A stretch of DNA of 64,000 bases from Patella vulgata. Its lineage: Eukaryota; Mollusca; Gastropoda; Patellidae. Positions within the stretch are counted from its first letter, which is position 1. Each line of letters starts with the position of its first letter. Shown in pieces: positions 51,701 to 60,724 of this stretch. The stretch is from contig NC_065886.2 of the NCBI RefSeq assembly GCF_932274485.2, positions 17,311,501 to 17,375,500 of the forward strand. Reading direction: 5' to 3'. The translations under genes and the position numbers were made by a program. The notes beneath the pieces are model-generated. The model was given only the letters and a program-made list of their open reading frames with translations, ran no database searches and was not told where the DNA came from.

Positions 51701-52349
51701 GACCGATTTTCATGATATGTTGATGTCTTTATCATTGACATTCAGAGTTATCTGTTCGTCCTTGTCAAGCTACATACATTTATAGTATGTAGCTATTAAT
51801 AACCATAGAATAACATGATTGTGTTATAATGGTCACTTTCCGAACGACAATGTCAAACGTCTTATTTTAATGAAGACCAGCAGATCTTAACTGCATACCT
51901 CTCCGTCTTCATTAGTCCATTCGGGACAGAAAAGTAGGACATTAAACCCCATTGTATTTTATCTCTATTCTGATGAATATTATTTTTATATCTATAAGAG
52001 TCTATAATCATAAATCAGAAAGTATATTCAATATACTGAGATCTCAAAAGAAGAGAATTTTGCAGACTACAATTTATATTTCCATTTTACCCATTTATAT
52101 ATAAATCATATATAAGTTTTATAAGAATATATTTTTAATTAAAGCGGATTTATATGTGACGAGACCACCATGAATAATCCAACTTTAGGAAATTCTAAGA
52201 ATAAAGAATTAATGAAAGTAGACCGTACCTGTATTGGTTGGAGCATTGAGCTGTCCATCTAATGAGGCAGTCACTATGTGCGACCTAGCAGTAGTTAGAT
52301 ATAGGGTTAGGAGAAGGAAGGATTCTACTATAATTCTGTGATGGGCCAT
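37821..52349 (-). CDS. Pif-like secreted chitin-binding / laminin-G-like shell matrix protein, 8 exons
   Basis: Exons in transcript order: 52229-52349, 50587-51414, 49642-49821, 46616-46915, 44598-44777, 42261-42628, 38132-38222, 37821-37918. All junctions are GT-AG and the frame closes to 721 codons plus TAA. Order: signal peptide (about 1-22), Pro/Thr/Val-rich region (41-316), six-Cys CBM14 (317-376), a second eight-Cys module with acidic tail (377-476), a four-Cys module (477-536), a laminin-G/concanavalin-like domain (537-721). Four-Cys module plus LamG is the arrangement of Pif/BMSP nacre proteins, which bind chitin and aragonite; here the N-terminal VWA domain is absent. Secretion into shell or cuticle matrix is inferred. 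The final exon reads through a GTAAGT (38 bp before its end) into DYVSLWN and stop, which fits a LamG end, but splicing there cannot be excluded. Confidence 0.85.
38132..38222 (-). CDS. Pif-like exon 7: laminin-G-like domain, middle
   Basis: 91 bp, phase 0 to 1: KSGPINVKLTLKNGVFTGTV then DGQSRSKDGF. Found only by following the frame; too short for an ORF scan. Confidence 0.85.
38223..39611. other. Intron of the Pif-like gene without recognised elements
   Basis: AT-rich; short frames on both strands lack domains or splice context. Confidence 0.5.
39612..40175 (+). CDS. Small Arg/Ser-rich protein nested antisense in the Pif-like gene
   Basis: The first ATG of the open frame (39612) gives 187 residues starting MNVNSSANGHESHKQRQIQK. 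The protein is highly charged and has no signal peptide or Cys-rich domain. A Lys/Arg/Glu-rich helix-like middle (YQAWKDREREKLLKRHKS) precedes a C-terminal stretch with four R-R-x-S/T sites (RRVS, RRTS, RRNT, RRSS), consensus sites for basophilic kinases such as PKA. A pyrimidine-rich acceptor (TTCTTACAG, 39575) just upstream suggests a 5' untranslated exon elsewhere. AATAAA at 40498 and 40550 could end the transcript. I do not recognise the family. It is intracellular by composition and lies in intron 6 of the Pif-like gene, on the other strand. Confidence 0.6.
   Translation: MNVNSSANGHESHKQRQIQKDSINREMKSHQMNSAQDKLLELSNLRLDKILDKETRSSRHTTQGIKQEQQSIHKCTPPTEIWLKQHEAQYQAWKDREREKLLKRHKSVIKSYRLPSEESCERQLKLVRSKTFLARDKSPPELKRRVSVNIRSTEGAGEPRISHRRTSRRNTVSFSDVSSRRSSVDSL
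40871..41606. mobile_element. Foldback-type element in intron 6
   Basis: The left arm (about 40871-40960) and right arm (about 41511-41606) are inverted copies: TGTATGGAAGACCAAATGGG against CCATTTGGTCTTCCATACA, and ATGATTCTTGTTTCTACATT against its complement. About 550 bp lie between. No coding sequence. Confidence 0.75.
41690..42232. repeat. 34-bp minisatellite beside the exon 6 donor
   Basis: The unit contains GTAATAACATTTCAAATGGG and GTTTCTTTGGTAAA. Three central copies (41860-41970) are almost identical; outer copies vary in length and sequence. The array ends about 28 bp from the donor at 42260. Confidence 0.9.
42261..42628 (-). CDS. Pif-like exon 6: laminin-G-like domain, first part
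   Basis: 368 bp, phase 1 to phase 0. It begins AKRCEPELNLSFKRGVKDNS, then GLAVFNGGSKLQVDRFAN, LEIELMYTPFNRNRKQVLIS and PYITFKLR: alternating strands of a LamG/ConA-like jelly roll. Its donor (GTAAGT) lies 28 bp from a 34-bp minisatellite, and an apparent open frame running into that repeat is not exon. Confidence 0.88.
42629..43201. repeat. Intron 5 segment with a reduced SINE-B copy
   Basis: About 42780-42930: GTATAACGTCCCCTTGACAC, CATATGGTTCAATATTTTATT and CAGACCTTATGATATAAAGC match SINE-B (49853-50125) in order, with the middle deleted. Confidence 0.6.
43202..43445 (-). mobile_element. SINE-A copy lacking its promoter end
   Basis: GGTTTAACGCCCTGCTGTTC, GTACACGGGGCCTCAGG and CATCCGAACGACTGTACGC match the SINE-A at 62805-63148. 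The B-box region is lost. The several short frames here are artefacts. Confidence 0.8.
43879..44267 (+). mobile_element. TTAA-type MITE family B, copy 2
   Basis: TTAAAGATACATTATGGGAG at the left and GCATAATGTATGTTTAA at the right; 389 bp. Confidence 0.9.
44598..44777 (-). CDS. Pif-like exon 5: four-Cys Pif-type module
   Basis: 180 bp, phase 1-1. ECDKRAASDDDRFYEHKVPG, NRWIRMPCPLTTAFDINTCA and CTK give four Cys in the pattern seen in the second chitin-binding region of Pif proteins, just before LamG. A basic Ser/Pro tail follows. Confidence 0.85.
44778..46574. repeat. Intron 4 with microsatellite and SINE-B
   Basis: (GA)n with a G run lies at 45701-45745. About 45755-45955 is a degenerate SINE-B (minus): GGGTCTTTAGCAGTATGAGG, CTCCTTGTCACGTACAAGC and TTAAACCACTAGACC. 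No exon with a compatible phase-1 start and signal peptide was found, which supports joining exon 4 to exon 5. Confidence 0.6.
46575..46615 (-). promoter_or_regulatory. Possible intronic poly(A) region giving a short isoform
   Basis: Directly after the exon 4 donor there is an in-frame TGA (46608-46610) and two AATAAA hexamers on the minus strand (46585-46590 and 46575-46580). Intron retention here would give a 478-residue protein ending SNEIGN, with two chitin-binding modules and an acidic C-terminus but no LamG domain. AT-rich sequence makes chance hexamers possible. Confidence 0.45.
46616..46915 (-). CDS. Pif-like exon 4: second chitin-binding-like module plus acidic tail
   Basis: 300 bp, phase 1-1. 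The eight-Cys module reads PCTKTNSRYAPMTNKCNGYW, then Cys pairs in RAYCCRRG and RDKKCRVKC. It is followed by about 40 residues of Ser/Glu/Asp/Asn with a long Asp run, encoded by a GAT/GAC microsatellite. The donor is ATTG/GTAATT. If it is not used, the frame ends two codons later at TGA (46608-46610). Confidence 0.85.
46916..49005. repeat. Intron 3, mostly featureless, with small repeats
   Basis: 47985-48045 is a SINE-A type tail (CAGTCGGAACAGAACAGTAA). 48624-48782 is a two-copy tandem duplication of about 79 bp (GAGTTAGTAAGACAGAC...GTCGCCGTATGAC). No exon is seen. Confidence 0.7.
49006..49397 (+). mobile_element. TTAA-type MITE family B, copy 3
   Basis: TTAAAGATACATTATGTAAG at the left and GCATAATGCATGTTTAA at the right; 392 bp. 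Confidence 0.9.
49642..49821 (-). CDS. Pif-like exon 3: CBM14 (peritrophin-A) domain
   Basis: A 180-bp, phase 1-1 exon carrying a complete domain with six Cys in CBM14 spacing. Key words are VCLNGLGYVSHPSECTKFYQ then a Cys, FQCPRGLFWNSW and LSCDYPRNVQC. The aromatic residues of the chitin-binding face (FYQC, FWNSW) are present. Confidence 0.92.
49853..50125 (-). mobile_element. SINE-B, tRNA-derived
   Basis: On the minus strand, TTGGATGGCCGAATGGTTAG (A-box region, 50098-50118) and GGTTTCGAATCCTCGG (B box, about 50037-50052) form a polymerase III promoter. The 3' end is CGTTAAACCCCATTTC, shared with SINE-A. Confidence 0.8.
50587..51414 (-). CDS. Pif-like exon 2: low-complexity Pro/Thr/Val-rich region
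   Basis: 828 bp, phase 1 at both ends. The protein is rich in Pro, Thr, Val and Ser, lacks Cys, has repeated NPTIP(D/N)N motifs (PDLPNPTIPDNQ; PQNPTIPNNL), and ends with a ten-Thr run followed by ERPIITST. It probably acts as an extended, possibly O-glycosylated linker. The opposite-strand frame here is a shadow. Confidence 0.85.
51415..52228. repeat. Intron 1 with a SINE tail
   Basis: 51898-51962 holds CTTCATTAGTCCATTCGGGA and ACATTAAACCCCATTG, a SINE 3' tail on the plus strand. The rest shows nothing. Confidence 0.6.
52229..52349 (-). CDS. Pif-like exon 1: start codon and signal peptide
   Basis: ATG is at 52349-52347. The protein begins MAHHRIIVESFLLLTLYLTT, a basic n-region then a Leu-rich core, with likely cleavage after the Ala/Ser residues near 21-23. 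The exon ends in phase 1 before GTACGG. No upstream coding exon is needed, so there is no room for a VWA domain. Confidence 0.85.
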
Positions 52350-52821
52350 CTTGCTTGATTATTCCTTCAATGTTAAAAGACAAATCTGGTTGATGTGTGA
52401 ATCAAAGAACAGGTAGTCATGTTGATTAAACCTGCATTACTGTACCCCAGTCGAACTATCTTTAGCCCTGGGGCATATACATTATAATATAAAGGATTGC
52501 AGAAGAAGTTCCAATTACGTGCACACGATTTTAAAATAGAAAAGTTCAAAGGTATCGTCTGATGATGGATTGCGTAGACAATCGCACTGTTGCTCAAATT
52601 TAAATTAGTTATGTACATTTCACAAATCTGTTTAAAATTACAAATCTTGTTTTTTCGTTACCGCCATCGACCTCTAATATATAAAAGTGACTGTCTATTC
52701 CTTTTACTCTCAATGAAGTCAAGGAAAGAAATCATCTTTCACTACGGGTTGAAATATCGTACTCTAGAGACAGATTTCATTACCCGGGATTATCACCCCT
52801 TAATGAAATACATTTAACTTA
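52350..52821. other. Upstream region of the Pif-like gene
   Basis: The promoter is expected here (minus strand). I see AT-rich words such as TATATTATAATG near 52485 but no motif combination that defines a promoter. Confidence 0.3.
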
Positions 52822-52950
52822 TTAAAGAGTCATTATGTAAGAGCTAAATCTCCCTGTTGCATCCCTTCATCTTGGCTTCAAAAATAATGAAATTTTCAAT
52901 ATATTCATCTATCTACTTTTGAACAATTATAGCAAGATTAGGATGTTTAA
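52822..52950 (-). mobile_element. MITE family B, internally deleted copy
   Basis: 129 bp: TTAAAGAGTCATTATGTAAG and ATTATAGCAAGATTAGGATG, both ends of family B with the middle missing. TTAA is at each end. Confidence 0.75.
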
Positions 52951-53257
52951 ATGTTTATAAATTACCTGTGAGAAACGAGATATTTATTTGGGGAAATTAC
53001 AACCAAGGAGCCAGCTCCTGGTACACGAAATGCAATATCAGGACTCAATTTCCAGCTGCAATGGAGAAATAAGTAGAGAATACTGTTTAACACAAAATAA
53101 CATTACAATAGATAAATCACTAAAGAATTCTTAAAATAAAATTAGCATCAACACAAATGAATAACTAATTAAAGATTAAACACAAAATAATATGACAATG
53201 GATTACAGATTGGGCCATTGAACCCAAAACTGGTATAAATGCAAAATAGTGTACCAC

Positions 53258-53672
53258 TAAAGGAGCTAAATCATTTGGGACCTAGAAATTGATACAAATG
53301 TGTCGCAACGCATATACATGTTATAATGTAATATGAATGCATATAAACTGATTTATATTCAATCGTTTCTCTTTTTACTCTAATTTCAAATCAGTTATGT
53401 TCGGTGAAATATGCGAGAAGTCTCAATCGAATGGCAATCTCTAGCGTCAGGTTATTCTAGTCTAAACCGGTAATATTTATTGCGCATGCTCTCACCGTTT
53501 GACATGATATGTGAAATATGTCTAGCCTCGTTCTTCGAGTCCCTTGTCTTAAATATTGGATATCAGATGCCCATCTTTTCGTGGCAAGATCACAACATCA
53601 ATGTTGATTTAAACTGAGTTTTCAATGTCGAAGACTTTGAATGATATTTAGTTAAAGACTTGGCTACTTTAA
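53258..53672 (-). mobile_element. TTAA-type MITE family A, copy 3
   Basis: The reverse complement of the copies at 4864 and 30826, from TAAAGGAGCTAAATC to GGCTACTTTAA. Confidence 0.88.
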
Positions 53673-54213
53673 GCCAAAAGCAACACAAAGTCAAATGTTT
53701 GTTTTCTCTCCGTTTGTGAGCTAAGATTGTATATAGGTAACTAAACTAATTATCAATACTTGCATTGTCGTTATTTGAATACCTTAAAGTGTTTATTATT
53801 TTATTTCCTGACAAACCTAGCTTAATTACAGAGTAAAGTTCGTGAAAATAATGCCGAATCGAACTGTTGTACATACCAAAATTTCAGTAATCGAATTCAA
53901 TTTGTCGGGTGAAAACCACGCTAGAAATTTTATTTTTGGTGCTGGAAAATCGCAGATTCCGGGGAGGGAGGGGCTACAAGTTGTTATTCACTTTTCATTA
54001 TTATATACGCTTGGAAAGAGGGTCAAGATACGTGGTGAAAATCCCTTGGAGTACTTCCGGTGTCTGATATAATCCAGATGGAAAGGAACCACAATCTTAA
54101 TGCGAAAGTGCCACCGTTAACGAGGTTGGCTGGCGTACCTAGAAGAAGGTCCAGACGTACAATGAATGATACACCATGTTTTTATCCAAGTAATCATCTA
54201 GCCATAATCAAAC
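53673..54213. other. No supported feature
   Basis: A 76-codon open frame at 53842-54072 has no recognisable domain. Confidence 0.4.
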
Positions 54214-54582
54214 CAATCTGATTAAAATACAGATCTATATTTCGTTTCGTTTTTTTATACTTTCGATGGCCTACACTACATGAAGATCTGACAAGTTATA
54301 ACGAAAGGTCACATCAGGGGTCAAAAGACCGACTTTTGACCTATGACGTCAGACATTTGATTAACCAATCAGCATTGATGTTACTAGTGGATTACCCACA
54401 GTTCCGGGCAAAAAAGGTCAAACACTCAATTCGACAGACCATTTGATTGGCTTACCCCTCATTTCAAGCAGAACACGAATTAAATAACAAGTCTTCCAGA
54501 TCCAAGTGTAGTAAAGACAAGTAAAACGAAATTTTGAACTATAACAACGAAACGAAATAGGATCTGTATTTTAACCAGATTG
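54214..54582 (+). mobile_element. MULE-like MITE with perfect 9-bp target duplication
   Basis: The ends CAATCTGATTAAAATACAG and CTGTATTTTAACCAGATTG are inverted repeats reaching about 37 bp (ATTTCGTTTCG and CGAAACGAAAT). TAATCAAAC flanks both sides (54205-54213, 54583-54591). A 9-bp duplication with long inverted ends fits Mutator-like elements. Partial copies lie at 59085-59297 and 62515-62650. Confidence 0.88.
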
Positions 54583-55110
54583 TAATCAAACTTGGTAGAA
54601 CTGTTTTTTGGTGAGGAACCAATAATCAGATATTCTTAACCAACATAGATAGACATATAACTTGTTAGCCAAATACATATATTGAACATAATGTCATTCT
54701 TGCCATGTCTAAAATCCTTATTCAGAAAGCCTACAGAACATGATGAGAATACAAAACACTATGAACTACATTGTATATCACAAGCACTTATAGACATGGG
54801 TACATGGGGACAGGAACGCCATATTTATTGTGCCCAAATATGTGTGGGGTTTTTTTTTTTAAAATATATTTCTGTTTTGTTCTTTCTCTTTTCTAGAAAA
54901 ATTTATTCTTTTATTTTCTTCCTATTTGGTGCTAAATCATATATATTACTAACAAACCTAATTTAGCACCAAAAACAAAGAAAAATAACAAAAGCTAAAA
55001 AAGCTAGAAATGACATAATAACACAATAAGAGTGTTTCTGTCCTCGTGTATACCTGGGATCATACGCAATAAAATGAGACATGTGTATTTAAGGTAACAT
55101 TTGAAGAGTC
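54583..55110. other. No supported feature
   Basis: T-rich; the frame at 54682-54966 ends in low-complexity Phe/Leu codons from T runs and is not called. Confidence 0.4.
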
Positions 55111-55478
55111 CAGGGGAAGAAGGATCTAAGTCACATTTTTGTCTTTTCACATAAAACGCAAAACAGATTTTTGGACGAGAATGCTTGACGCGAATAGAAC
55201 AACGAGTGGGTTTAATTACAACTTCAAAATGATGTTTAACACGAACCATAATTACTAGTACAACTGACTTCAACTTTTCAGGCAAATTAAGATTAAATAA
55301 TGGGTACGATGGACTTGTATTTGTCCGGGAGGCCATTTCAGAAGGGTCTTGGTTCGATGTGACTCCGATTGTTTTTACCTGAAATTGATTGTTCCACAGA
55401 AAGCTTATACAATTTGCTACTAGATGGCGCCATTAACTGGGGTTCATTGAAAAAGTGACTTAGATCATTCTTCCCCTG
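55111..55478. mobile_element. TIR element, about 370 bp
   Basis: CAGGGGAAGAAGGATCTAAG at the left pairs with CTTAGATCATTCTTCCCCTG at the right. No clear target duplication. A 110-codon minus frame overlapping it has no domain and is probably incidental. Confidence 0.7.
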
Positions 55479-56223
55479 GGCTATTTTTTGTTTTTGAACG
55501 GTTTTTCTTTTTTATTATTTTTTTGTTTTTGTTTTGTTTTTTGGGGTTTTTTTGTTTATTAGAATATCGAACATTACATTTTAATTCAATAATATTTCGT
55601 TACCAATAATCATAATTCGATTCAAAGATTTAAAATATTAAACTTTACATTTTTAGGAAATAATAATTAGGTTAATTACAAACTACCTGAAATTGTTAGT
55701 AAAGAAAAGTTACCGTTAATTATAATTATAATAAATTAATAAAGCTTATTACGTACGTTTAACTGGAAATCCTCCTAAATATATCCAAGAGCGAATTATT
55801 CGTGTTTACTCTTCCCTTGTCATTCGAACAATGTTGTTCTATTTAGCAAAGCATAGCCCACGTCAACGTAGAGGAACCTATAAAATTTATAATAAAAATA
55901 TGCTTTCGTTTTTTGGTATTAAACTTCAGCAAATCGTGATGAATTGGCTCGGTAATAAATATATCTACGCCTTCCTGTCATTGTCATTGCCATGCAACCG
56001 ACAAAGAATATATATACGTAATGAATATATTAAATATCTATCCATCTTATCCGTCACATAGACAGTCGTAGATCCTGTGTGGTTTTGGTTCAAATTTGAT
56101 TGACATTTCTGCTTTGATTCCAGACAAGTTAGCATAAAGGTCACGAGAAGCGGATAGGCGTTGTCCGCTTGTTTATTCTTCTCGGCTATAAATAGCATTA
56201 AATATTTAGATTTAAAACGGGAT
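55479..56223. other. No supported feature
   Basis: T-rich tract near 55495-55560, then AT-rich sequence; short frames only. Confidence 0.4.
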
Positions 56224-56550
56224 TGAAAGATTATGTAAGATTTAGGTAAAAAACTAAACGTCCTTGCTATAATAGTTCAAAAATAAATAATGCCAAAAAC
56301 ATTTGAAACTTTATTCAAATTACTTTATTCTGAGTCAAGTTATCACTGTTGGTAGTTTTGACAAGATGTGTGCATTGATTGTTTCTTATCGTAACCATTC
56401 ATTCGAGGCTTAGTCTTGCTTCTCCATTTTTAAAATAAAAAATCCGATGTCATCGAAAGTTGATTATGGTCTTGTCATAAATGTCTAATCAATAATTTAT
56501 ATAACATTCAAGGCCTTAAGGAATATCTGCAATAGGCAAATGTTGTTTAA
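56224..56550 (+). mobile_element. MITE family B, degenerate copy
   Basis: AAAGATTATGTAAGATTTAG and CTTGCTATAATAGTTC at the left, GCAATAGGCAAATG...GTTTAA at the right. Confidence 0.75.
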
Positions 56551-56859
56551 CAAATAATCAATAATAAAATTATAATCAATAACAAAACGGCTCGCCCTGA
56601 AACTGTAGGTAGCATAGTGTCGAACTCCATAGCATGATTCGAATTTAATAGTATGGTTGGGCTTACACGTACGCATCAGCTCTGAATGGGAAAGGTCCCT
56701 GGTGGAGCTCAACACTTACAGATTCAGATCCGACGAGTCCTTAAATGATAAGTTAACTGTAAATCATCCTGCAGGAAAATCTGCTGGGTAATAACAAAGC
56801 TGAAGGTGAAAGAAACGCTAAGACATCGTAACGTTTAGCCAATAAGGTGTAGTTGTGGC

Positions 56860-57334
56860 CAGGGCCGTGTGTAGGATTTTAAAAGTTGGGGTGCAGCAGA
56901 GTGGTGGGGCGCCAATATAATGCCCGGGTTACTGAGCGCGGAGCGGCGACCGGCGAAGGCGGGAGCCCGCGAGCGCCACGCTCACGCAGCGGTGGGTGTG
57001 GGTATGTGCATGTGTGTGTGTGTGGCTGTGTGGGTGTGTGTGTGTGTCCCCCAGAAAATTTTGAAAATTAGGCTGCCGTAAACGCGTTTTCCAAACGCGT
57101 GGCGCTCCATAGCCTCCACATAAGTGATATAAGAAAGTTTGGATCAGGGCAAACGAATCAGGTACCTATTGGCGTGTGGGTGCCATTAAAACCGACCGAC
57201 TCTTTGGTGCCTTAAGTGTATTATTTTATAAGTGAAAGGTTGTCAAATTTTTTGAAGGGGGCGCCATTTTTCGGGGCTCCTTATTTTTCTGGGGGTGCAA
57301 TGTACCCCCTGCACACCCGCTAGATACGGCCCTG
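56860..57334. mobile_element. hAT-type non-autonomous element with perfect 8-bp target duplication
   Basis: It starts CAGGGCCGTGTGTAGGA and ends TAGATACGGCCCTG. GTTGTGGC flanks both sides (56852-56859, 57335-57342). Inside are a (GT)n tract (57005-57048) and a short piece of the 158-bp unit also found in 28372-29677. Confidence 0.9.
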
Positions 57335-58452
57335 GTTGTGGCACGGACGTATCCCCAGAACATATTCCGGTAGACTGTGATCGCTTCTAGGTCGAAAGGA
57401 AACCTCTCACGGATAAACTGGGTTCCATTAACAGTATAATGGCACTCGGTTTTCAGAACTTACTCTATCCTAACGTAAGCAGACACGAGATCTATGCGTT
57501 AATCTGCGATTTAGTGTTTAATCTGCGATTTAGTGTTTGACCCCAGGGGGTCAAGAATAGTTTTCTTCTCTGTGACGACTTGGGGTTTATCCCAAGACCC
57601 AACGGATAAGTTCAATAAGTGATCATCCAGACAGCAACTGCTAGTCGGACATGCTTACGTGAAGGACGTCGGGTGTCCTGGAGATGGGCGTTTTTGTTTT
57701 TGGTATGGCACGACAACGGCTGGTCCGGTGAATGCTTACTTGCATCTCAGGTCGGACAGGCGGCCCACGGACCCAGCTGCCAATCAGTTCTACCAACCTA
57801 GCCTCGGCAAGATCATATTATAGTTCTGATAGCAACATGGGCCATCTTAATATTTAGTACCTCTGGATGACATTTTATCTTGGACGCTACCTTGCAAAAG
57901 GCAATGTGTCTTATTTTCACCTATTAATCAATCTCACGTCTCCTACCCAGACTGAACTAAGCCTACTATGGTGCTTCTCTGGCAGCAAGTTTCTTAGGAA
58001 ACACATGTTTGCAATATCACCCAATGTGGAAGCGTTCGTGACAAGTGTATAATTTATACATAAATGTCTATCAGCAATCAAAACAAAAAGATAAAAGCAG
58101 TCAAATATCTTCCACACAGACTTGCATTCAGACTTGGCTTTCAGAAAACAGGGCTAACGTGCACCTGGGGCATAACATTTCGAGAGTATCAGTGATATAA
58201 CATGACAAATAATTTATACATAATCTTGCTATAAATGCCTATCTAAAGCAACACAAATCATGATAAAATGAAAACAAAACATCTCGAATTGAAAAAAGAT
58301 AAAGAAACGTTTACAATATTTATCATACAGAAAACAGGTCTATATATAGAATAGAATAGAAATTGTTTATTATAGTGTACGTGGACTATAGGCTTGTCTT
58401 AAAGGCATTCGAGGATGGGTGACCAGAAATAAGCAAGTCCGAAATTCTTGTC
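57335..58452. other. No recognised gene
   Basis: It contains an 18-bp tandem duplication near 57501-57537 (ATCTGCGATTTAGTGTTT) and small frames without domains. Confidence 0.45.
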
Positions 58453-58755
58453 ATGTCATCAAAATCACAATCCAGTAAATTGTTTAAAGCGAATTTCATT
58501 CAGATCGGCTGTTGCTCTATATCTCCAAAGAAGCAGGTTAAGAATCTTGGCTATGTCACCGATGAATTTATGTCCCCGATTCCCCAAATCAATAATATCA
58601 TACGGAAAATGCACCTTCAAATGAGGGCTATTTTGAGAATACGCTCTAATCTCAATATTGATTCTGCCATAGTGTTGTTAGAGCATTAATAACATCTCAT
58701 ATGGACTATGCAAATTCCCTTCTATTAGGCGCACCAGAAACATCTTTTAATATTT
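58453..58755 (+). mobile_element. LINE reverse transcriptase fragment
   Basis: The frame reads VKNLGYVTDEFMSPIPQINN, then LRIRSNLNIDSA, and in a shifted frame LITSHMDYANSLLLGAPE, the region downstream of the RT catalytic box. The family is close to the fragment at 8040-8220. It is broken by a frameshift near the stop at 58687 and ends at a MITE-C fragment. Confidence 0.75.
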
Positions 58756-58850
58756 GTTAAGGCCAGCTCAACTTTTGTCAAGGTCGCTGAGATGTAAATA
58801 AGGTTAAGGCACGTGAATTTTGGCGAGATTGTAGGTTAGGTTTAAGAATT
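58752..58850 (+). mobile_element. MITE family C, left-end fragment
   Basis: TATTTGTTAAGGCCAGCTC, TTTTGTCAAGGTCGCTGAG and TTGGCGAGATTGTAGGTTAG match 28016 onward. Confidence 0.75.
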
Positions 58851-59084
58851 TGGGGGAGAGGTTAAGTCTCCACATAAGCACTGACCTAGGATGATGAAAA
58901 GTTAGTTCGTGATATTTCCTAGTTTTATTAAAAATACATACAATACATTAGATTTATATACAAAGGCGATTTCACTGTTTTTTGATGTTGGTGGTGCTGA
59001 TGGTCTTCCTTGGATGGCGCTTCTGGTATTCTGGTATTATTGTTTCTGAAGAAAAAAGAAAATAAAACGTTGCTATGGAGAGAT

Positions 59085-59297
59085 TTTGGCGTGAGGTGCA
59101 CATAACTGTGGGTAACAGAATAGAAACAACAACGCTGATTAGTTAAACAAATGTTTGGCGTCATAGGGTAAAAAGCCGCTAGTATGATCTCTGACGCGAC
59201 CTTCCAATATAACCGGTCAGATCTTCGTGTAGTGTAACCCATCGAAGGTATAAAAAAACGAAACGAAATATAGATCTGTATTTTAATCAGCTTGTTT
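59085..59297 (-). mobile_element. MULE-like MITE, truncated copy
   Basis: It ends AAACGAAACGAAATATAGAT and CTGTATTTTAATCAGCTTG; the interior matches 54214-54582 reversed. The other end is lost. Confidence 0.75.
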
Positions 59298-59394
59298 ATT
59301 CTGACGCTGGATCCTCAATTATTTAAAAGAACTTTTTGATTTATATACTCCCCGGCGATCCAACCTTTTGGGGATTCAAAAATATAACAAGCCA

Positions 59395-60036
59395 TCAATG
59401 AGGCTGGTGTAACAAAATTAAGAGATGACACATACTGATTTATTGCACATTTATCTTTTTCAAAAGTATTGAGCAACCAAACTGATTATCTATACTTAGT
59501 CTAAGCATAAAATTTTCACGATCAAACTCAGTCAAGGTTTTGAAGTACCTCACCTAATGAACGCCTACACCAAGTATGAACACTGTACCTCAGATTTATT
59601 GTGTTCCCCAAGTCAAACCAATCAAATTGCTTATCGCTCTGCTTACCGTAAGCAGAAAATACTCATTATCGAACTTAGTCAAGGTATTGATGTAATGAAA
59701 CTATACACCAAGTTTCATCCCTCTCACATAATTTGAACTAAAGTTATCGTGTCCCAAAGCATCAGCCAATCAAATCGCTTATCTCTGCTTACCCTAAGCA
59801 GAAAATATATATGCTCATCCTTGAACTCCATCAAGGCATTCACCTAATGAACGCCTACACCAAGTTTGAACATTCTATCCCAATCAGAAGGAGAGTTATT
59901 GTGTCCCAAAAGGTGTGAAAATATATATGCTCATCCTTGAACTCCATCAAGGCATTCACCTAATGAACGCCTACACCAAGTTTGAACATTCTATCCCAAT
60001 CAGAAGGAGAGTTATTGTGTCCCAAAAGGTGTGACA
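59395..60036. mobile_element. Degenerate relative of the 15974-16959 TIR element
   Basis: AACTTAGTCAAGGTATTGAT, AACTCCATCAAGGCATTC and the closing GTGTGACAGACAGACGG follow the same order. A 94-bp unit is tandemly doubled near 59840-60030. Confidence 0.8.
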
Positions 60037-60053
60037 GACAGACGGAACAATTA

Positions 60054-60292
60054 ATTATCTCGTTTGAACGAATTACTATCTCTTTTGAACAAATTAATTA
60101 TCTCGTTTGAACGGATCGGTATCTCGTTTGAACGAGTTACTATCTCGTTTAAACGAGTTAATATCTCGTTTGAACAAATTAATTATCTCGTTTGAACAAA
60201 GTAGTTATCTCGTTTGAACGAAGTGGTATCTTGTTTGAACGAAGTAGTTATCTCGTTTGAACGAGTTGGTATCTCGTTCGAATGAATTAATT
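60054..60292. repeat. Minisatellite of ~22-bp units with a dyad core
   Basis: About eleven units of TATCTCGTTTGAACGAG(T/A). In the best copies CTCGTT and AACGAG are inverted arms around TG. Confidence 0.92.
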
Positions 60293-60724
60293 ATAGAAGG
60301 GATATGTAGAAATTGTGATCCTAACAGGTATTTCAAGTAACGATAATATGATTTAATACGTAGATTTCTTACTATTTCTAGCGTTAGGGTCGAACTACAT
60401 TTATGAAAAGGGGAATTAGTATAGAATACGTTGGAAGTTATCCAATTTGTTTAACGTTAGCTTGAGCTAGCCACAACAGTGTAGTGAATTCATTGTTTGT
60501 GACATGTAGACTATATGCATAATATATGCGGCCAACATTTTATAGGTTTTTTTTTTTTTGGTTAGATTTTAAAGGGCCGGGACTAGGCGTGAAGACTTGT
60601 CTGGCCTGTTCTCGCAGTGCTAGATCTTATACATGGACGGGATGCTGTAAGTGCTATAGAGCTTGGTCGCTTCGCAGAGCTTGCCGGAGGGTATTGCTGA
60701 TCTAAGCAAACCTCTAGATCTTCT
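60293..60724. other. No supported feature
   Basis: A T run lies near 60547; no coding or repeat relation is seen. Confidence 0.4.

Noticed and set aside
46608-52349. A separate four-exon gene ending at 46608, distinct from the LamG exons
   Set aside because: No independent start or signal peptide exon was found for the LamG exons, and a phase-1 donor exists at 46616. One gene with an optional short end is simpler, though two genes are not excluded.
55004-55336. 110-codon minus-strand frame
   Set aside because: It overlaps a TIR element, has no recognisable domain and has no splice context.
57619-57801. 60-codon plus frame with several Trp
   Set aside because: Too short, with no domain or splice context; surrounding sequence is non-coding.
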